The notes below the pieces were generated by a model that did no database searches, was not told the DNA's origin, and was given only the letters and a program-made list of their open reading frames with translations. From a virus: a stretch of DNA of 38,661 bases. Position numbers and translations under genes: made by a program. Shown in pieces: positions 9,028 through 16,907 of the stretch (positions are counted from its first letter, which is position 1; each line of letters starts with the position of its first letter). Location: positions 1-38,661 of the IMG/VR virus record IMGVR_UViG_3300048823_000077; one strand, 5' to 3'.

Positions 9028-9816
9028 CTAGTTTTCTTGTTCTTCCGCGTCCTTTTGGAACTTCTTGGTCCGCTGGGCAAGCTGGATTTTGACTTGCTCC
9101 ATAAGCTCTTCGGGATCAAGGTCTACCAAATCAACGGTTTCAAAACCCTCCGAATCCGCCCCGGGGGTAGTTAATTTCGTCGCTTTCTTGATCGCTGCAC
9201 TGATTACATCTTTGGCTGACCGAACTGTGCGAGCTTTCCGTTTTTCTCGCAACAGAGCCTCTTCCATTTGAGCCGCCAGATTTACTTTCTTGGAACTCAG
9301 TTCGGCCAACCCCATCAACCCTTGCTTCAGCAGTTCGGCGGTAGGAGCGAATGATTCACGCTCAGGCTCATCCAAGAACCCCCATAAATTAGAGAGGCAT
9401 ATTAGAACCTTCTTCTGAGTTTGGTAGGCACGCATCGCTAAGCCCATCTGGTTGTATACCTTGCGGGCGTCAAGTCGCATCAAAGAACGCTTTCGAACAA
9501 TCTCCGTGTCGTCGTCGCCGTCGTTTATCTCCCAGTGTTTGAACATCGGTGAGTCGTGTTTCTTAGTGCCGACAGGTTTGGCTTTTTTGCCAACTATTTC
9601 TTCTTTCTCACGTTCAAGGGCGGCCTCACGTTCGCCGACGAGTGTGGGCTCTTCGCGACCCTCTTGTTCCGCTTCTAGTTTCTCAGCCTCGGTGAGTGCT
9701 GGAGTCCATGGGCGTCCACAAGTGCGGCAGGTGTTGAAATAATCAATCGGCCCGAAGCACTTAGGGCAAGAGTGGAACTTGTCTTCTTTTGTGAGTGCTA
9801 CTTTTTTCTTCGCCAT
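9028..9816 (-). CDS. Zinc-ribbon, helix-rich hypothetical protein
   Basis: 262 aa. Residues 15-40 hold a zinc ribbon (CPKCFGPIDYFNTCRTCG). The remainder is strongly charged and helical, with likely coiled-coil stretches at 40-75 and 185-205. Sitting directly before the portal gene and translated with it, it may be a packaging or head-assembly helper such as a small terminase-like protein, but no family is recognised. Its start overlaps the endonuclease VII stop at 9816 (TAATG). Confidence 0.7.
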   Translation of the reverse strand: MAKKKVALTKEDKFHSCPKCFGPIDYFNTCRTCGRPWTPALTEAEKLEAEQEGREEPTLVGEREAALEREKEEIVGKKAKPVGTKKHDSPMFKHWEINDGDDDTEIVRKRSLMRLDARKVYNQMGLAMRAYQTQKKVLICLSNLWGFLDEPERESFAPTAELLKQGLMGLAELSSKKVNLAAQMEEALLREKRKARTVRSAKDVISAAIKKATKLTTPGADSEGFETVDLVDLDPEELMEQVKIQLAQRTKKFQKDAEEQEN

Positions 9817-10238
9817 TAGTCGTTAAATTCCTTTAAGTACACAATCGCTTTTTGGAGGAGCACCAAGCTGTCTTCGAATTGACCCAACCCACGATTGCAT
9901 TTGTGGCATAGCAACCCACGAACTTTGCCTGTCTCATGGTCGTGGTCTATCGGTGCATCCTGCAAAATTGGGATGGAGCAAATCGCACATTTTCTTTCTT
10001 GTCGTTCCCACAACTCGACCAACTGCTCTTTCGTAAAATCGTAACGGCGTAACCGCATGTACTCGTTGTAGGCGAGCCTCGCATCATCCGCACTTCGAAT
10101 TTCCGCGTTCAACTTAGCGTGCTTACGTCTATAGTCGGGATGGTTTCTCCAGTAAGCTTTCTTTCCGCAAGAACGGCTACAAAACTTTTGATTCCGCCCC
10201 GTCTTCTTGAACGGTTTTTCACAAAATCCGCAATCCAT
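9816..10238 (-). CDS. Recombination endonuclease VII-like (Holliday junction resolvase)
   Basis: 140 aa from ATG 10238, with GAGG 6 bases upstream. A GTG 12 bases earlier is an alternative. An N-terminal Cys cluster (CGFCEKPF, FCSRSCGKK) is followed by the conserved His-Me nuclease core: CAICSIPI, APIDHDHETGKVRGLLCHKCNRGLGQF. T4 gp49 of this family cuts branched DNA before packaging. Free-standing relatives also act as homing nucleases, so both roles are possible. Position beside packaging genes favours debranching. Confidence 0.85.
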   Translation of the reverse strand: MDCGFCEKPFKKTGRNQKFCSRSCGKKAYWRNHPDYRRKHAKLNAEIRSADDARLAYNEYMRLRRYDFTKEQLVELWERQERKCAICSIPILQDAPIDHDHETGKVRGLLCHKCNRGLGQFEDSLVLLQKAIVYLKEFND

Positions 10239-10288
10239 AGATGACCTCACTATAAAAGACTGTGGTAGTCAAAATAGTGATGCCTCTT

Positions 10289-10702
10289 TTACTTTCCGAA
10301 CTCCCGTATCACTCGGCCCTCAGCATCGAAATACTTGATGTAATAATTCGGATGACAGTTGAGGATTAGTCCTTTGTGAGGACCTTCAAGAAAAAGCACG
10401 TCCAAGTTGGCCGATGAGTTTTTTCCCGCGATTTCCCCCTTGAGTCCGCCGATTTCAACAAGCATTCCAATTCTCGCGAATGGGACACACCTATAGGTTG
10501 CGGTACGTAGGAATTCGTCGAAGACATTCTTGTTCGGATGATCGGAACCTCTGCAAACCGTTATCTGCGTATACTTTACGTCAGGCCAAGACTCAGTGAC
10601 ATCGCGCCAAAATTTGTACTTCGCTTTTCCAGCGGTGATGTGGTAGATGGTTGTTGGGGGGAATGTACTCCCCTTGACATTGCAATCGAAAGCTTTTAGC
10701 AT
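10289..10702 (-). CDS. Hypothetical phage protein
   Basis: 137 aa from ATG 10702, chosen because GGAG lies 6 bases upstream. The longer frame reaching 10771 has no site. The product begins MLKAFDCNVKGSTFPPTTIYH and is mixed alpha/beta with many aromatic residues: TQITVCRGSDHPNKNVFDEF in the middle and LFLEGPHKGLILNCHPNYYI near the end. The EGPHKG part resembles the surface loop of small beta-barrel (KOW/SH3-like) folds. No function is assigned. It lies downstream of the polymerase in the same direction. Confidence 0.65.
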   Translation of the reverse strand: MLKAFDCNVKGSTFPPTTIYHITAGKAKYKFWRDVTESWPDVKYTQITVCRGSDHPNKNVFDEFLRTATYRCVPFARIGMLVEIGGLKGEIAGKNSSANLDVLFLEGPHKGLILNCHPNYYIKYFDAEGRVIREFGK

Positions 10703-10739
10703 CTTATCTCCAGTCCGACGCCCACGAAATCGCCTTATA

Positions 10740-10826
10740 TCAGTCCTTGAACGTGACGTGGGTATCACCACGCGGTGAAACAGCCGTCCATTTCCCGTTG
10801 ATTTTTCTGACCCACCATTTACGCAA
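10740..10826 (-). CDS. Possible 28-aa peptide (TTG start)
   Basis: A frame from TTG 10826, overlapping the last 8 bases of the polymerase gene, encodes RKWWVRKINGKWTAVSPRGD and then THVTFKD. The sequence looks protein-like (Trp-rich and basic, with a short beta-hairpin pattern). AGGTGA lies just upstream. The start codon is weak and the peptide is very short, so this is tentative. Confidence 0.4.
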   Translation of the reverse strand: MRKWWVRKINGKWTAVSPRGDTHVTFKD

Positions 10827-13800
10827 GGGTCACCTGCTTCAGGAATTCCTCCGGCACGTGGTCGAGCTTCTTTCCCGTCACAGTCACGACCTTACCGCCG
10901 ATCTTGATATTGACGGTGTTCGGCCCCCTGCCTAGAGCTTCCTTGAGTTGCCGCTGAAGTTCCGCGTTGGTCTGCACCTCATCGATCAATTCGTAGATGG
11001 GCTCGGTCCCGTGTAACTCTGCCAAAATCTTCGGTAGGTTAGCGACAGCCTCAGCGTGCTTTTCAGCTTCAGCTTTGTCCTTGGCGGCACGCTCGGATTC
11101 CATCTCCCGCATGGTCTCCGCATTCATTCTATGAGCAACCTCGGCGATGGCAGCCTGATCTATCGTTGCGGGGATCGTAGCAGTGATCTCATTCTCCGAT
11201 ACAGTGATGAGCGGAAGCTCGGCTTGGACTTCTTCACCGAGGATGAGCAGCGTCGGACGGATAACCTTCGCATCCAACGGAATCGCCCCTGAGTATCCGA
11301 ACGACGGCATCATGCCGCGATCTTTCGCAGTAAGGCCGACACGTTGCTCGTACTGTTCCAACGTTTCCATCGTGGCATCCTGTCCATCAGGCACGTGGTC
11401 AATCGTCCAGTATTCATGCAACTGAAGAATGGCGATCAGAATGCGCTGGGTTTCCTTGGGGTTCTTCGCCTTATCGAGAGCGTTGATCGTTTCGTACACG
11501 TCCGTATCGTGCACGCGACCGACAGCCCGTGGATGCAGGTTCTCTATCATCCAAGCCTTGACTTTTCCAACTTTGATCGGATCGCCCGATGTCAGGGAGT
11601 TGAGCATAGCCTTGACAGACTTGGAGTCAAACAGGTCGGGCAGGTATCTCTCCATGCCTTCGACGTGCGTCCAAGCGTAGGCTTTCTTCGGGTCCGTAGC
11701 GTTCCAGTCAACATCCCAGCTATGCCCGTATTCCGCATCGCACTCAATCGGCACGGGCCACTTCATCTGCTCGTGGTACTTGCGGAGCTTCATGAGGCGG
11801 GTGACACGCGGCAGAATGAACGGGACGTACTCGTTCTTCACCGAGAAATCAACTTCGTCGTGCACCGACGTATGCAGACGGAACACCGACTGTATCAACG
11901 GGTCGCTTTCCACCCACTTACGGAGGCGGTTCAATGCAATACGCATGAAGTCTCCGCAGATGCCTTGAATGGGAGCGTTGACGGCGATACGTTGGACCTT
12001 GCCGATGAACTTGTTGTACTCCATCGCGTTGCGGACGCCCGAATCAGGGTCTTTCCACAGGCGGTCGGCGCGACCTTTATACTTCTGGTAATCCGCGTCG
12101 TTCCCCGCCTTCTTTGCCTGCTCCGCTTCGCGGTTGTTTCCATAGTATTCGTAAAGGTTATGACGTTCTTCGTCAAACGGCTTGTGCAGGTGCAGGGCTT
12201 CCAATGCCGAGTTGAAGTTGATGACGCGACCCGTCGAGGTTTCGCAAATCATCTCGGTCTTCGCCTTCGTCTGTTTCATCTGCACGAACTCGGCAAACTT
12301 AGGCACGCCTTCCCAATATTTATCCACCATCTTCTTGCAATCTTCCTTGGTGATATTGGGGTCTTTTTCCTTCATGTTGAGGTAGATGGCGTGCTCAGTG
12401 CCGCCATACAGGAGGGCGAAGTTGATGATCTTAGCGATATCGCGGAAGCCCTTCTTCTTGTCGGCTGAAGTGTTCGGGTCGTTGAATTCGGGGAAGACGT
12501 TGGACGCAGTTAGGGTGTGGAAATCGCCCTTGCCCTTAAGGAATTCGTCAATGAACTTTGGCTCACCGCTCATGTTGGCGGCGGCTCGCATCTCGATGTT
12601 CGAATAGTCAACGGAGAACCACGTCCAGCCCGGGGGCGAACACATCAGCACACGCAGGTTGACGACTTCGTTGGCATCCATCTGCGTATCTTTGATGAGG
12701 ATGCCGTATTTCTCCGCGCAAGACGTACACTTCGGGACAAGACAGATTGCGTATCCCGTGTACTGCCCGATGTGGTTCTTGATGATGCCTTTGGCTTTCT
12801 TGATGACACCTTTCTCAAGATGGAAACAGGACGGGTCCAAGTCGGCTTCGGTGTACTCCTCCATCTCATCGAATGGAATTTCATCGGGCGACAGTACGTT
12901 GCCGTGCACACGCCACTGCTTTTCGGGCTCGACCTTCTTGACGCCCTGCGGGTTCATACCGAAGCCGCCGTCTTCCTCGAAGTCCCCGCCTGATGCCGAT
13001 AGACGACCGCCAGCTACCGTGCTCTGTCGCAAGTGAATACGGGCGGACAAGTCCTTCGGGTCATACCGCAGGTTGGCTGGGTGGAGTGCTCCGTACTTCT
13101 TGAACTCCATAAGGGTCTTAAGGAATTCATCATCTGGATGGTCTTTCACCAAGTCGTCGATGGCATCGCTATCGCAGGACGGGGCTCCAGCCTTCTTTGT
13201 CCAGTGCTCGATCTCGTACCCCTTGACCCCGTATAGAAGCTTCTGCAACTGCGGGCCGCTGCCGGGGTTGAACTTGTCATCCTCGTTGACCTTGCCCTCT
13301 TCATCAGCGGGCTCCTTAAACCCAGCCTCAAGAGCTAGATTGCGGAGCTTGTTGTACAGACTGTCGAGCAGCCCTTGGTGCCACTTGGCGGTTCGCCCGT
13401 GACGCTCGGTGTCGATCAGGAACCGTTGACGCTCAACGAAGATGATGCTGTCCACCAACTCGTGGTCGATGCGGTGCGGCAGGCGACGGCTACGTGCCAA
13501 ATCCTTCATCTTCTGCCACAGGAGCCACGTGCAGATGGCATCACCTGCGGCATACCAAAGAGCAATGTCCGTGGGAACCCATGTGAACGGGGCGTACACG
13601 TTCTTCTTGCCGTGCTTTTTATCCTGTTGGGACAGGGCCTTTATCTCTTCTTCCGTGCAATTGCAGAGAGGCTTCTTGGTCAGCGGGCACACCACGGCTT
13701 TGACTACGGAGATTTCTTCTATCTCGATCTGCTCGATACCCAGCACGGTCTTGGACAACGCCTTCAAACCACCAGCGGAGCCCGTGTACTTCTGCTTTTT

Positions 13801-14430
13801 ATCACCCAGATCGGCCTTGGGGTCATTGATGTACGCGAGGGACTGCACGTCTTCGAAGTGCGGATAACCGCGTAGATTGATGCCCAGACACAGACGTATG
13901 ACTTCGCGGTCAAATTTCGCGTTGTAGAAAATCAGATGGCAGCGGTCGAAGAGGTATTGGAGGATGCGACGTGCGGCTTCACGGGGGACGTTCTTGCCCC
14001 TCTCGTGATTGATCGGAACATAGATGCCCTCAACACCGTCCGCGCTCAAGCAGACACCAGCGATCTCAACCTTGACTTCGTAGGTCAACTCATACGAGCC
14101 GTCTGGTTGCTCCTGCATGTCGATCAGGATTCGAGTATCGAGACCATTGCCTTCGGTGTCTACCGCGAGAGCGGGGGACGTTTCTTTGCCGTATGTGTGG
14201 TGACGAGACTTGTCCGCGAGCAGATTGTCTACCCACGCTTGAAGGGCTTCTTCCGTATCCAGCAGTTTGAAGGCTTTCTCAGCCATCCACGGCTTCTTGA
14301 TCTTCTCAATGTCTAGCTCGCGAAGACGAGCCCGATACATGGAACGGAGATCGGACGGCGGCTTTGGTTTCTTGACCTTCTTGGTCCGCTTGAGCTTGAC
14401 CTCGCCCGTGTCCTGTTGAATCTTTGCCAT
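10819..14430 (-). CDS. Family A DNA polymerase with 3'-5' exonuclease and long C-terminal extension
   Basis: 1203 aa replicative polymerase. Exonuclease motifs: AVDTEGNGL (about residue 90), FYNAKFDRE (about 170), YAAGDAICTW (about 291). Polymerase motifs: A, FSVDYSNIEMRA (about 604), where most family members have DYSQIELR; B, RDIAKIINFALLYGG (about 661); C, TSVHDEVDF (about 855). All catalytic acids are present. The exonuclease-to-polymerase linker and the C-terminal 250 residues (about 950-1203, charged helices then a VNIKIGGKVVTVTGKK strand pair) exceed the usual 600-900 aa. ATG 14430 overlaps the upstream gene's stop. Confidence 0.95.
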   Translation of the reverse strand: MAKIQQDTGEVKLKRTKKVKKPKPPSDLRSMYRARLRELDIEKIKKPWMAEKAFKLLDTEEALQAWVDNLLADKSRHHTYGKETSPALAVDTEGNGLDTRILIDMQEQPDGSYELTYEVKVEIAGVCLSADGVEGIYVPINHERGKNVPREAARRILQYLFDRCHLIFYNAKFDREVIRLCLGINLRGYPHFEDVQSLAYINDPKADLGDKKQKYTGSAGGLKALSKTVLGIEQIEIEEISVVKAVVCPLTKKPLCNCTEEEIKALSQQDKKHGKKNVYAPFTWVPTDIALWYAAGDAICTWLLWQKMKDLARSRRLPHRIDHELVDSIIFVERQRFLIDTERHGRTAKWHQGLLDSLYNKLRNLALEAGFKEPADEEGKVNEDDKFNPGSGPQLQKLLYGVKGYEIEHWTKKAGAPSCDSDAIDDLVKDHPDDEFLKTLMEFKKYGALHPANLRYDPKDLSARIHLRQSTVAGGRLSASGGDFEEDGGFGMNPQGVKKVEPEKQWRVHGNVLSPDEIPFDEMEEYTEADLDPSCFHLEKGVIKKAKGIIKNHIGQYTGYAICLVPKCTSCAEKYGILIKDTQMDANEVVNLRVLMCSPPGWTWFSVDYSNIEMRAAANMSGEPKFIDEFLKGKGDFHTLTASNVFPEFNDPNTSADKKKGFRDIAKIINFALLYGGTEHAIYLNMKEKDPNITKEDCKKMVDKYWEGVPKFAEFVQMKQTKAKTEMICETSTGRVINFNSALEALHLHKPFDEERHNLYEYYGNNREAEQAKKAGNDADYQKYKGRADRLWKDPDSGVRNAMEYNKFIGKVQRIAVNAPIQGICGDFMRIALNRLRKWVESDPLIQSVFRLHTSVHDEVDFSVKNEYVPFILPRVTRLMKLRKYHEQMKWPVPIECDAEYGHSWDVDWNATDPKKAYAWTHVEGMERYLPDLFDSKSVKAMLNSLTSGDPIKVGKVKAWMIENLHPRAVGRVHDTDVYETINALDKAKNPKETQRILIAILQLHEYWTIDHVPDGQDATMETLEQYEQRVGLTAKDRGMMPSFGYSGAIPLDAKVIRPTLLILGEEVQAELPLITVSENEITATIPATIDQAAIAEVAHRMNAETMREMESERAAKDKAEAEKHAEAVANLPKILAELHGTEPIYELIDEVQTNAELQRQLKEALGRGPNTVNIKIGGKVVTVTGKKLDHVPEEFLKQVTLA

Positions 14431-14627
14431 TATTCCTCTAACTCGTACAAGGCGTTGAGGAAATCCAGAAGATAGTCGTCAACTGGTTCATCAATTTGCA
14501 AGTTTTGAACATGGAGCAATCCGCCTTCTTGATCCGCTCGACAGTGTAAACAAACACAGCCTTCATACACAAAATCGGTATGTCGGCATGGAGCACCAGT
14601 GATGGGGTCGGAGCACTTGACTGCCAT
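14430..14627 (-). CDS. Small Cys/His-rich protein
   Basis: 65 aa. Cys and His residues (CSDP, PCRHTDF, GCVCLHCRAD) suggest one zinc site in the first half. The second half is acidic and ends LLDFLNALYELEE. It lies between the polymerase and another zinc protein, with one-base stop/start overlaps on both sides, so the three are translationally coupled. Function unknown; replication context. Confidence 0.65.
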   Translation of the reverse strand: MAVKCSDPITGAPCRHTDFVYEGCVCLHCRADQEGGLLHVQNLQIDEPVDDYLLDFLNALYELEE

Positions 14628-14893
14628 TAGAACCTCCTTAACGCCAGCCCACTCATGCCCGGACGCTTGACTTCAGTCAACACGCCGTCCTTCAATTCAA
14701 CGTCGGCGTATAGCTCGAACATCGCCCGCGCCTGACCCTTGAAACACCGCTTGATGCAATTGAATCCAACGGGTTTTTGGATGATCCTCGTACCGCCGTT
14801 GGCACCTGTGGCGGCTATGGGCTTGGTGATGGTGTCGTACTTCTCTTTGTCGGCGAAAATCTTACCGCAGTAGATGCAGCGTGGTTTTAGCAT
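14627..14893 (-). CDS. Zinc-ribbon hypothetical protein
   Basis: 88 aa. Starts MLKPRCIYCGKIFADKE, with a second Cys pair later (FNCIKRCFKG), making a probable four-Cys zinc ribbon. It ends SGLALRRF. It sits 5 bases after the primase-fragment stop and overlaps the next gene by one base. No family recognised; possibly a replication accessory protein. Confidence 0.65.
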   Translation of the reverse strand: MLKPRCIYCGKIFADKEKYDTITKPIAATGANGGTRIIQKPVGFNCIKRCFKGQARAMFELYADVELKDGVLTEVKRPGMSGLALRRF

Positions 14894-14898
14894 TTGGG

Positions 14899-15579
14899 TT
14901 ATTCCTTGTCGTCCAGAATTCGATTTACCGCCTCTTGTCCTAATACTCTCGCCAGACGCATTGCGGCTTTGAAATGTAGCTTTGTCGCTTCTTCGGGTTC
15001 GCGGGCCTTCTTAGCCTCGTCCGCCCCCTTCTCGAAATCGAGAGCACCGAAGTAAACGTGGATGTACTCCACGGCTAACTCGTAATCTTTCGATGTTCTA
15101 ACATCTTTGACAGCGCGAACGAGGAATGGTTCAGACAGATCACTGAAGGTGACCTCTGTTGTGATCTCTTCGTCCTCGTCTTGCTCGATGAGAACATCTG
15201 GAAGTGCGGGGAGTTCGAATTCCTTTTCGATCCATTTGAGGGCCTGCACCCACGTGCATCCGAGGGATTCTTTTACAAAGCGGATGTGATCGTAATAGCC
15301 CTTACCTGCGGGGCAACCAAAACAGAAGCCATCGTTGGAGCCGCGATAGACCTGAAAAGACGGCGTGGAGTCAGTGCCGTGGAAAGGGCAACTGATTTTA
15401 TCTCCCACGTTGCGGACGAAGTGGGCAACTACGTCATCGAACCGAACGTCTTCGCGGATTCGTTCAATTCGCCGGGGATTGATGCCCCGTATGACTCCCG
15501 CCCGATAAAGTTTATCAGCCGTGCGCTTCTGGAAATCTACATCTTGAACGTCGGGTGCTTCGGTGTATTTGTCTGGCAC
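14899..15579 (-). CDS. CHC2 zinc-finger primase-like protein without TOPRIM domain
   Basis: 226 aa from GTG 15579, which has GAGGG 4 bases upstream. The frame opens at TTG 15621, but the first 28 bases overlap a good promoter (TTGACT, 16 bases, TATTAG), so the shorter form is preferred. Residues 65-90 carry the DnaG-type zinc motif SCPFHGTDSTPSF...FCFGCPAGKGYYDHI, then helices matching the CHC2 domain end (FVKESLGCTWVQALKWIE). No TOPRIM catalytic core follows. It would bind template DNA while catalysis comes from another protein outside the window. Confidence 0.85.
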   Translation of the reverse strand: MPDKYTEAPDVQDVDFQKRTADKLYRAGVIRGINPRRIERIREDVRFDDVVAHFVRNVGDKISCPFHGTDSTPSFQVYRGSNDGFCFGCPAGKGYYDHIRFVKESLGCTWVQALKWIEKEFELPALPDVLIEQDEDEEITTEVTFSDLSEPFLVRAVKDVRTSKDYELAVEYIHVYFGALDFEKGADEAKKAREPEEATKLHFKAAMRLARVLGQEAVNRILDDKE

Positions 15580-15593
15580 GCTGCCCTCTGTGT

Positions 15594-15621
15594 CTAATAC
15601 CAAAATTTTGAGAATAGTCAA
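15594..15621 (-). promoter_or_regulatory. Sigma70-type promoter for the primase-polymerase block
   Basis: TTGACT (15616-15621), 16 bases, TATTAG (15594-15599), read leftward. The predicted start is about 8 bases before the GAGGG ribosome site of the primase-like gene. Unlike the other promoters described here it has a standard -35 hexamer. Confidence 0.6.
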
Positions 15622-15668
15622 CCAAAATAAAGGGCTGTGGCGGCACTACTTAAAAATGCAACAGTGCC

Positions 15669-15683
15669 GTTGTGTTTCGCAAC
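15669..15683. promoter_or_regulatory. Operator-like inverted repeat (copy 1)
   Basis: GTTGTG-TTT-CGCAAC, an imperfect palindrome matching the better copy at 15734-15750. It lies in the divergent gap between the primase-like and GcvH-like genes. It is likely a protein-binding site. Confidence 0.45.
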
Positions 15684-15733
15684 ATTGGAAAAATGCACAG
15701 AACACAGGGGTTACACCGAGATCGGGTTTTATC

Positions 15734-15750
15734 TGTTGCGAATCGCAACA
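15734..15750. promoter_or_regulatory. Operator-like inverted repeat (copy 2)
   Basis: TGTTGCG-AAT-CGCAACA: perfect 7-base arms around 3 bases, in the same divergent gap, 51 bases from copy 1. The spacing and symmetry suit a dimeric repressor acting on one or both flanking promoters. Confidence 0.55.
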
Positions 15751-15839
15751 AAATAATTCCGTCGTGTAAATGTAAGATACTGAGGGGTAAGGACTTAGAG
15801 TTTGGCTGTTTAATTGCTATAGTAACAGTGGAGGTTATC

Positions 15840-16475
15840 ATGACAGTCATTCTGGTTCTGCTCACGTTCATTCTCTTCCTGCTGATCGATTACTTCAAGA
15901 GTCGCGGCAAGGTTCCTGTTCCCGCCACAGCCTATCAGGTGTCGCGACCGCTCACACCCGCGCTCGTAAACGGCTTCAGTGTGCCGACGAATCTCCTCTA
16001 CCACCCCGCCCACACGTGGGCTCTCAAAGAATCCCCCTCGCTCGTGCGCGTAGGCATGGACGACTTCGCATCCAAGCTGATCGGCAAGATCGATTCGATC
16101 ACGCTACCGCAGCGTAACACATGGGTACGACAGGGACAACGGTTCGCCACGGTCACCCGTGATGGTCGCACCGTTGATCTGATTTCGCCGATTGAGGGTA
16201 TCGTGACCGATGTCAACTCTGACGCCATTCGCGACCCCGAGGCCGCACGCAAGGACGCCTATAGCGGCTGGCTCATGACTGTGGACTCGCCCGACCAGAA
16301 GACATGCCTCCGCAACCTGTTCAACGGCAGCATGGCACGATTGTGGATCGAAGAGGCCGTAGATCGCCTGCACCCCGCCATGGCACAGGACGGCGGCGAA
16401 GCGTGCAACGACTTCCTGACAGGGATGGGGAGCAGGGATTGGGAGGCAACTACTCGGGAATTCTTGCTCAACTAA
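15840..16475 (+). CDS. Membrane-anchored GcvH-like lipoyl-domain protein lacking the lipoyl lysine
   Basis: 211 aa from ATG 15840 (GGAGG 6 bases upstream; TGC-TATAGT promoter further up). Residues 2-18 form one membrane helix (VILVLLTFILFLLIDYF). Residues about 55-150 match the glycine-cleavage H-protein fold: HPAHTWAL, VRVGMDDFASKLIGKIDSI, VRQGQRF, LISPIEGIVTDVN, SGWLMTV. In enzymes the lysine of ESVKA carries lipoate. Here the matching stretch is RDGRTV, with Arg110 in that place, so lipoylation is not expected. Such anchored GcvH-like proteins are known to me from Acidobacteriota and relatives. It is probably host-acquired; its role in the phage is unknown. Confidence 0.75.
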   Translation: MTVILVLLTFILFLLIDYFKSRGKVPVPATAYQVSRPLTPALVNGFSVPTNLLYHPAHTWALKESPSLVRVGMDDFASKLIGKIDSITLPQRNTWVRQGQRFATVTRDGRTVDLISPIEGIVTDVNSDAIRDPEAARKDAYSGWLMTVDSPDQKTCLRNLFNGSMARLWIEEAVDRLHPAMAQDGGEACNDFLTGMGSRDWEATTREFLLN

Positions 16476-16495
16476 AGATTTTTTCGACCAACCGA

Positions 16496-16531
16496 GCCTC
16501 CTACCCCCCAATATATAGGTAGGAGGCTTTT
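16496..16531 (+). terminator. Hairpin that also hides a ribosome site
   Basis: GCCTCCTACC (16496-16505) pairs perfectly with GGTAGGAGGC (16518-16527), followed by TTTT: an intrinsic terminator for the GcvH-like gene. The right arm contains AGGAGG, which is correctly spaced for the ATG at 16535, so in a read-through transcript the stem would block translation of the next gene. Confidence 0.75.
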
Positions 16532-16534
16532 CTC

Positions 16535-16663
16535 ATGGCAAACGACAGCGGTCTGTGGAAACTTGTGGTGTACCCCTTTGTGGCGGGAATTGTGTTCACG
16601 GGAGCGGTGTACGGCGGGGTGCGCTGGTTAATCTATTTCGCGCATCACATTGCTTGGAAATAA
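16535..16663 (+). CDS. 42-aa single-span membrane peptide
   Basis: ATG 16535 with AGGAGG 8 bases upstream, inside the right arm of the hairpin at 16496-16527. The product MANDSGLWKLVVYPFVAGIV continues FTGAVYGGVRWLIYFAHHIAWK: a membrane helix of about 22 residues with a basic C-terminus. Its stop abuts the convergent tRNA-Phe gene. It could be a small inner-membrane peptide of holin or host-conversion type. No family recognised. Confidence 0.65.
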   Translation: MANDSGLWKLVVYPFVAGIVFTGAVYGGVRWLIYFAHHIAWK

Positions 16664-16739
16664 TGGTGGGAAGGGGGAGAATCGAACTCCCATCTCCTGT
16701 TTTTCAGACAGGCGCTAAGTCCACATCAGCTACCGACCC
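16664..16739 (-). tRNA. tRNA-Phe(GAA), divergent copy
   Basis: Anticodon arm CCTGT-CTGAAAA-ACAGG gives GAA. The T arm is GGGAG-TTCGATT-CTCCC and CCA is encoded. The D stem has only 3 bp. The acceptor (GGGTCGG with CCTTCCC) has two internal mismatches, T4-T69 and C5-T68, shared with the second copy. Confidence 0.75.
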
Positions 16740-16758
16740 ATTATGATAGGTGGAATTT

Positions 16759-16835
16759 TGGTGGGAAGGGAGGGATTTGAACCCCCGACGCCAGCCTCTT
16801 CAGGGCTGCGCTCTACCGGGCTGAGCTACCGACCC
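16759..16835 (-). tRNA. tRNA-Phe(GAA)
   Basis: D stem GCTC/GAGC; anticodon arm CAGCC-CTGAAGA-GGCTG; T loop TTCAAAT; CCA encoded. The cloverleaf is canonical except for the same two acceptor mismatches as in the neighbouring copy. Confidence 0.85.
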
Positions 16836-16907
16836 ACATGATTACAGGCCCCCGCCCATGACGGCGGGGATGGTAAACAAGTCGAGGATGCGGTAGATGC
16901 GGTTCAT

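Noticed and set aside
10249-10272. TTGACT and TATAGT before the endonuclease VII gene
   Set aside because: The spacing is 12 bases, too short for a normal promoter.
16842-16907. 21-codon frame MNRIYRILDLFTIPAVMGGG
   Set aside because: Weak ribosome site and no coupling to neighbours; not enough support for a gene.
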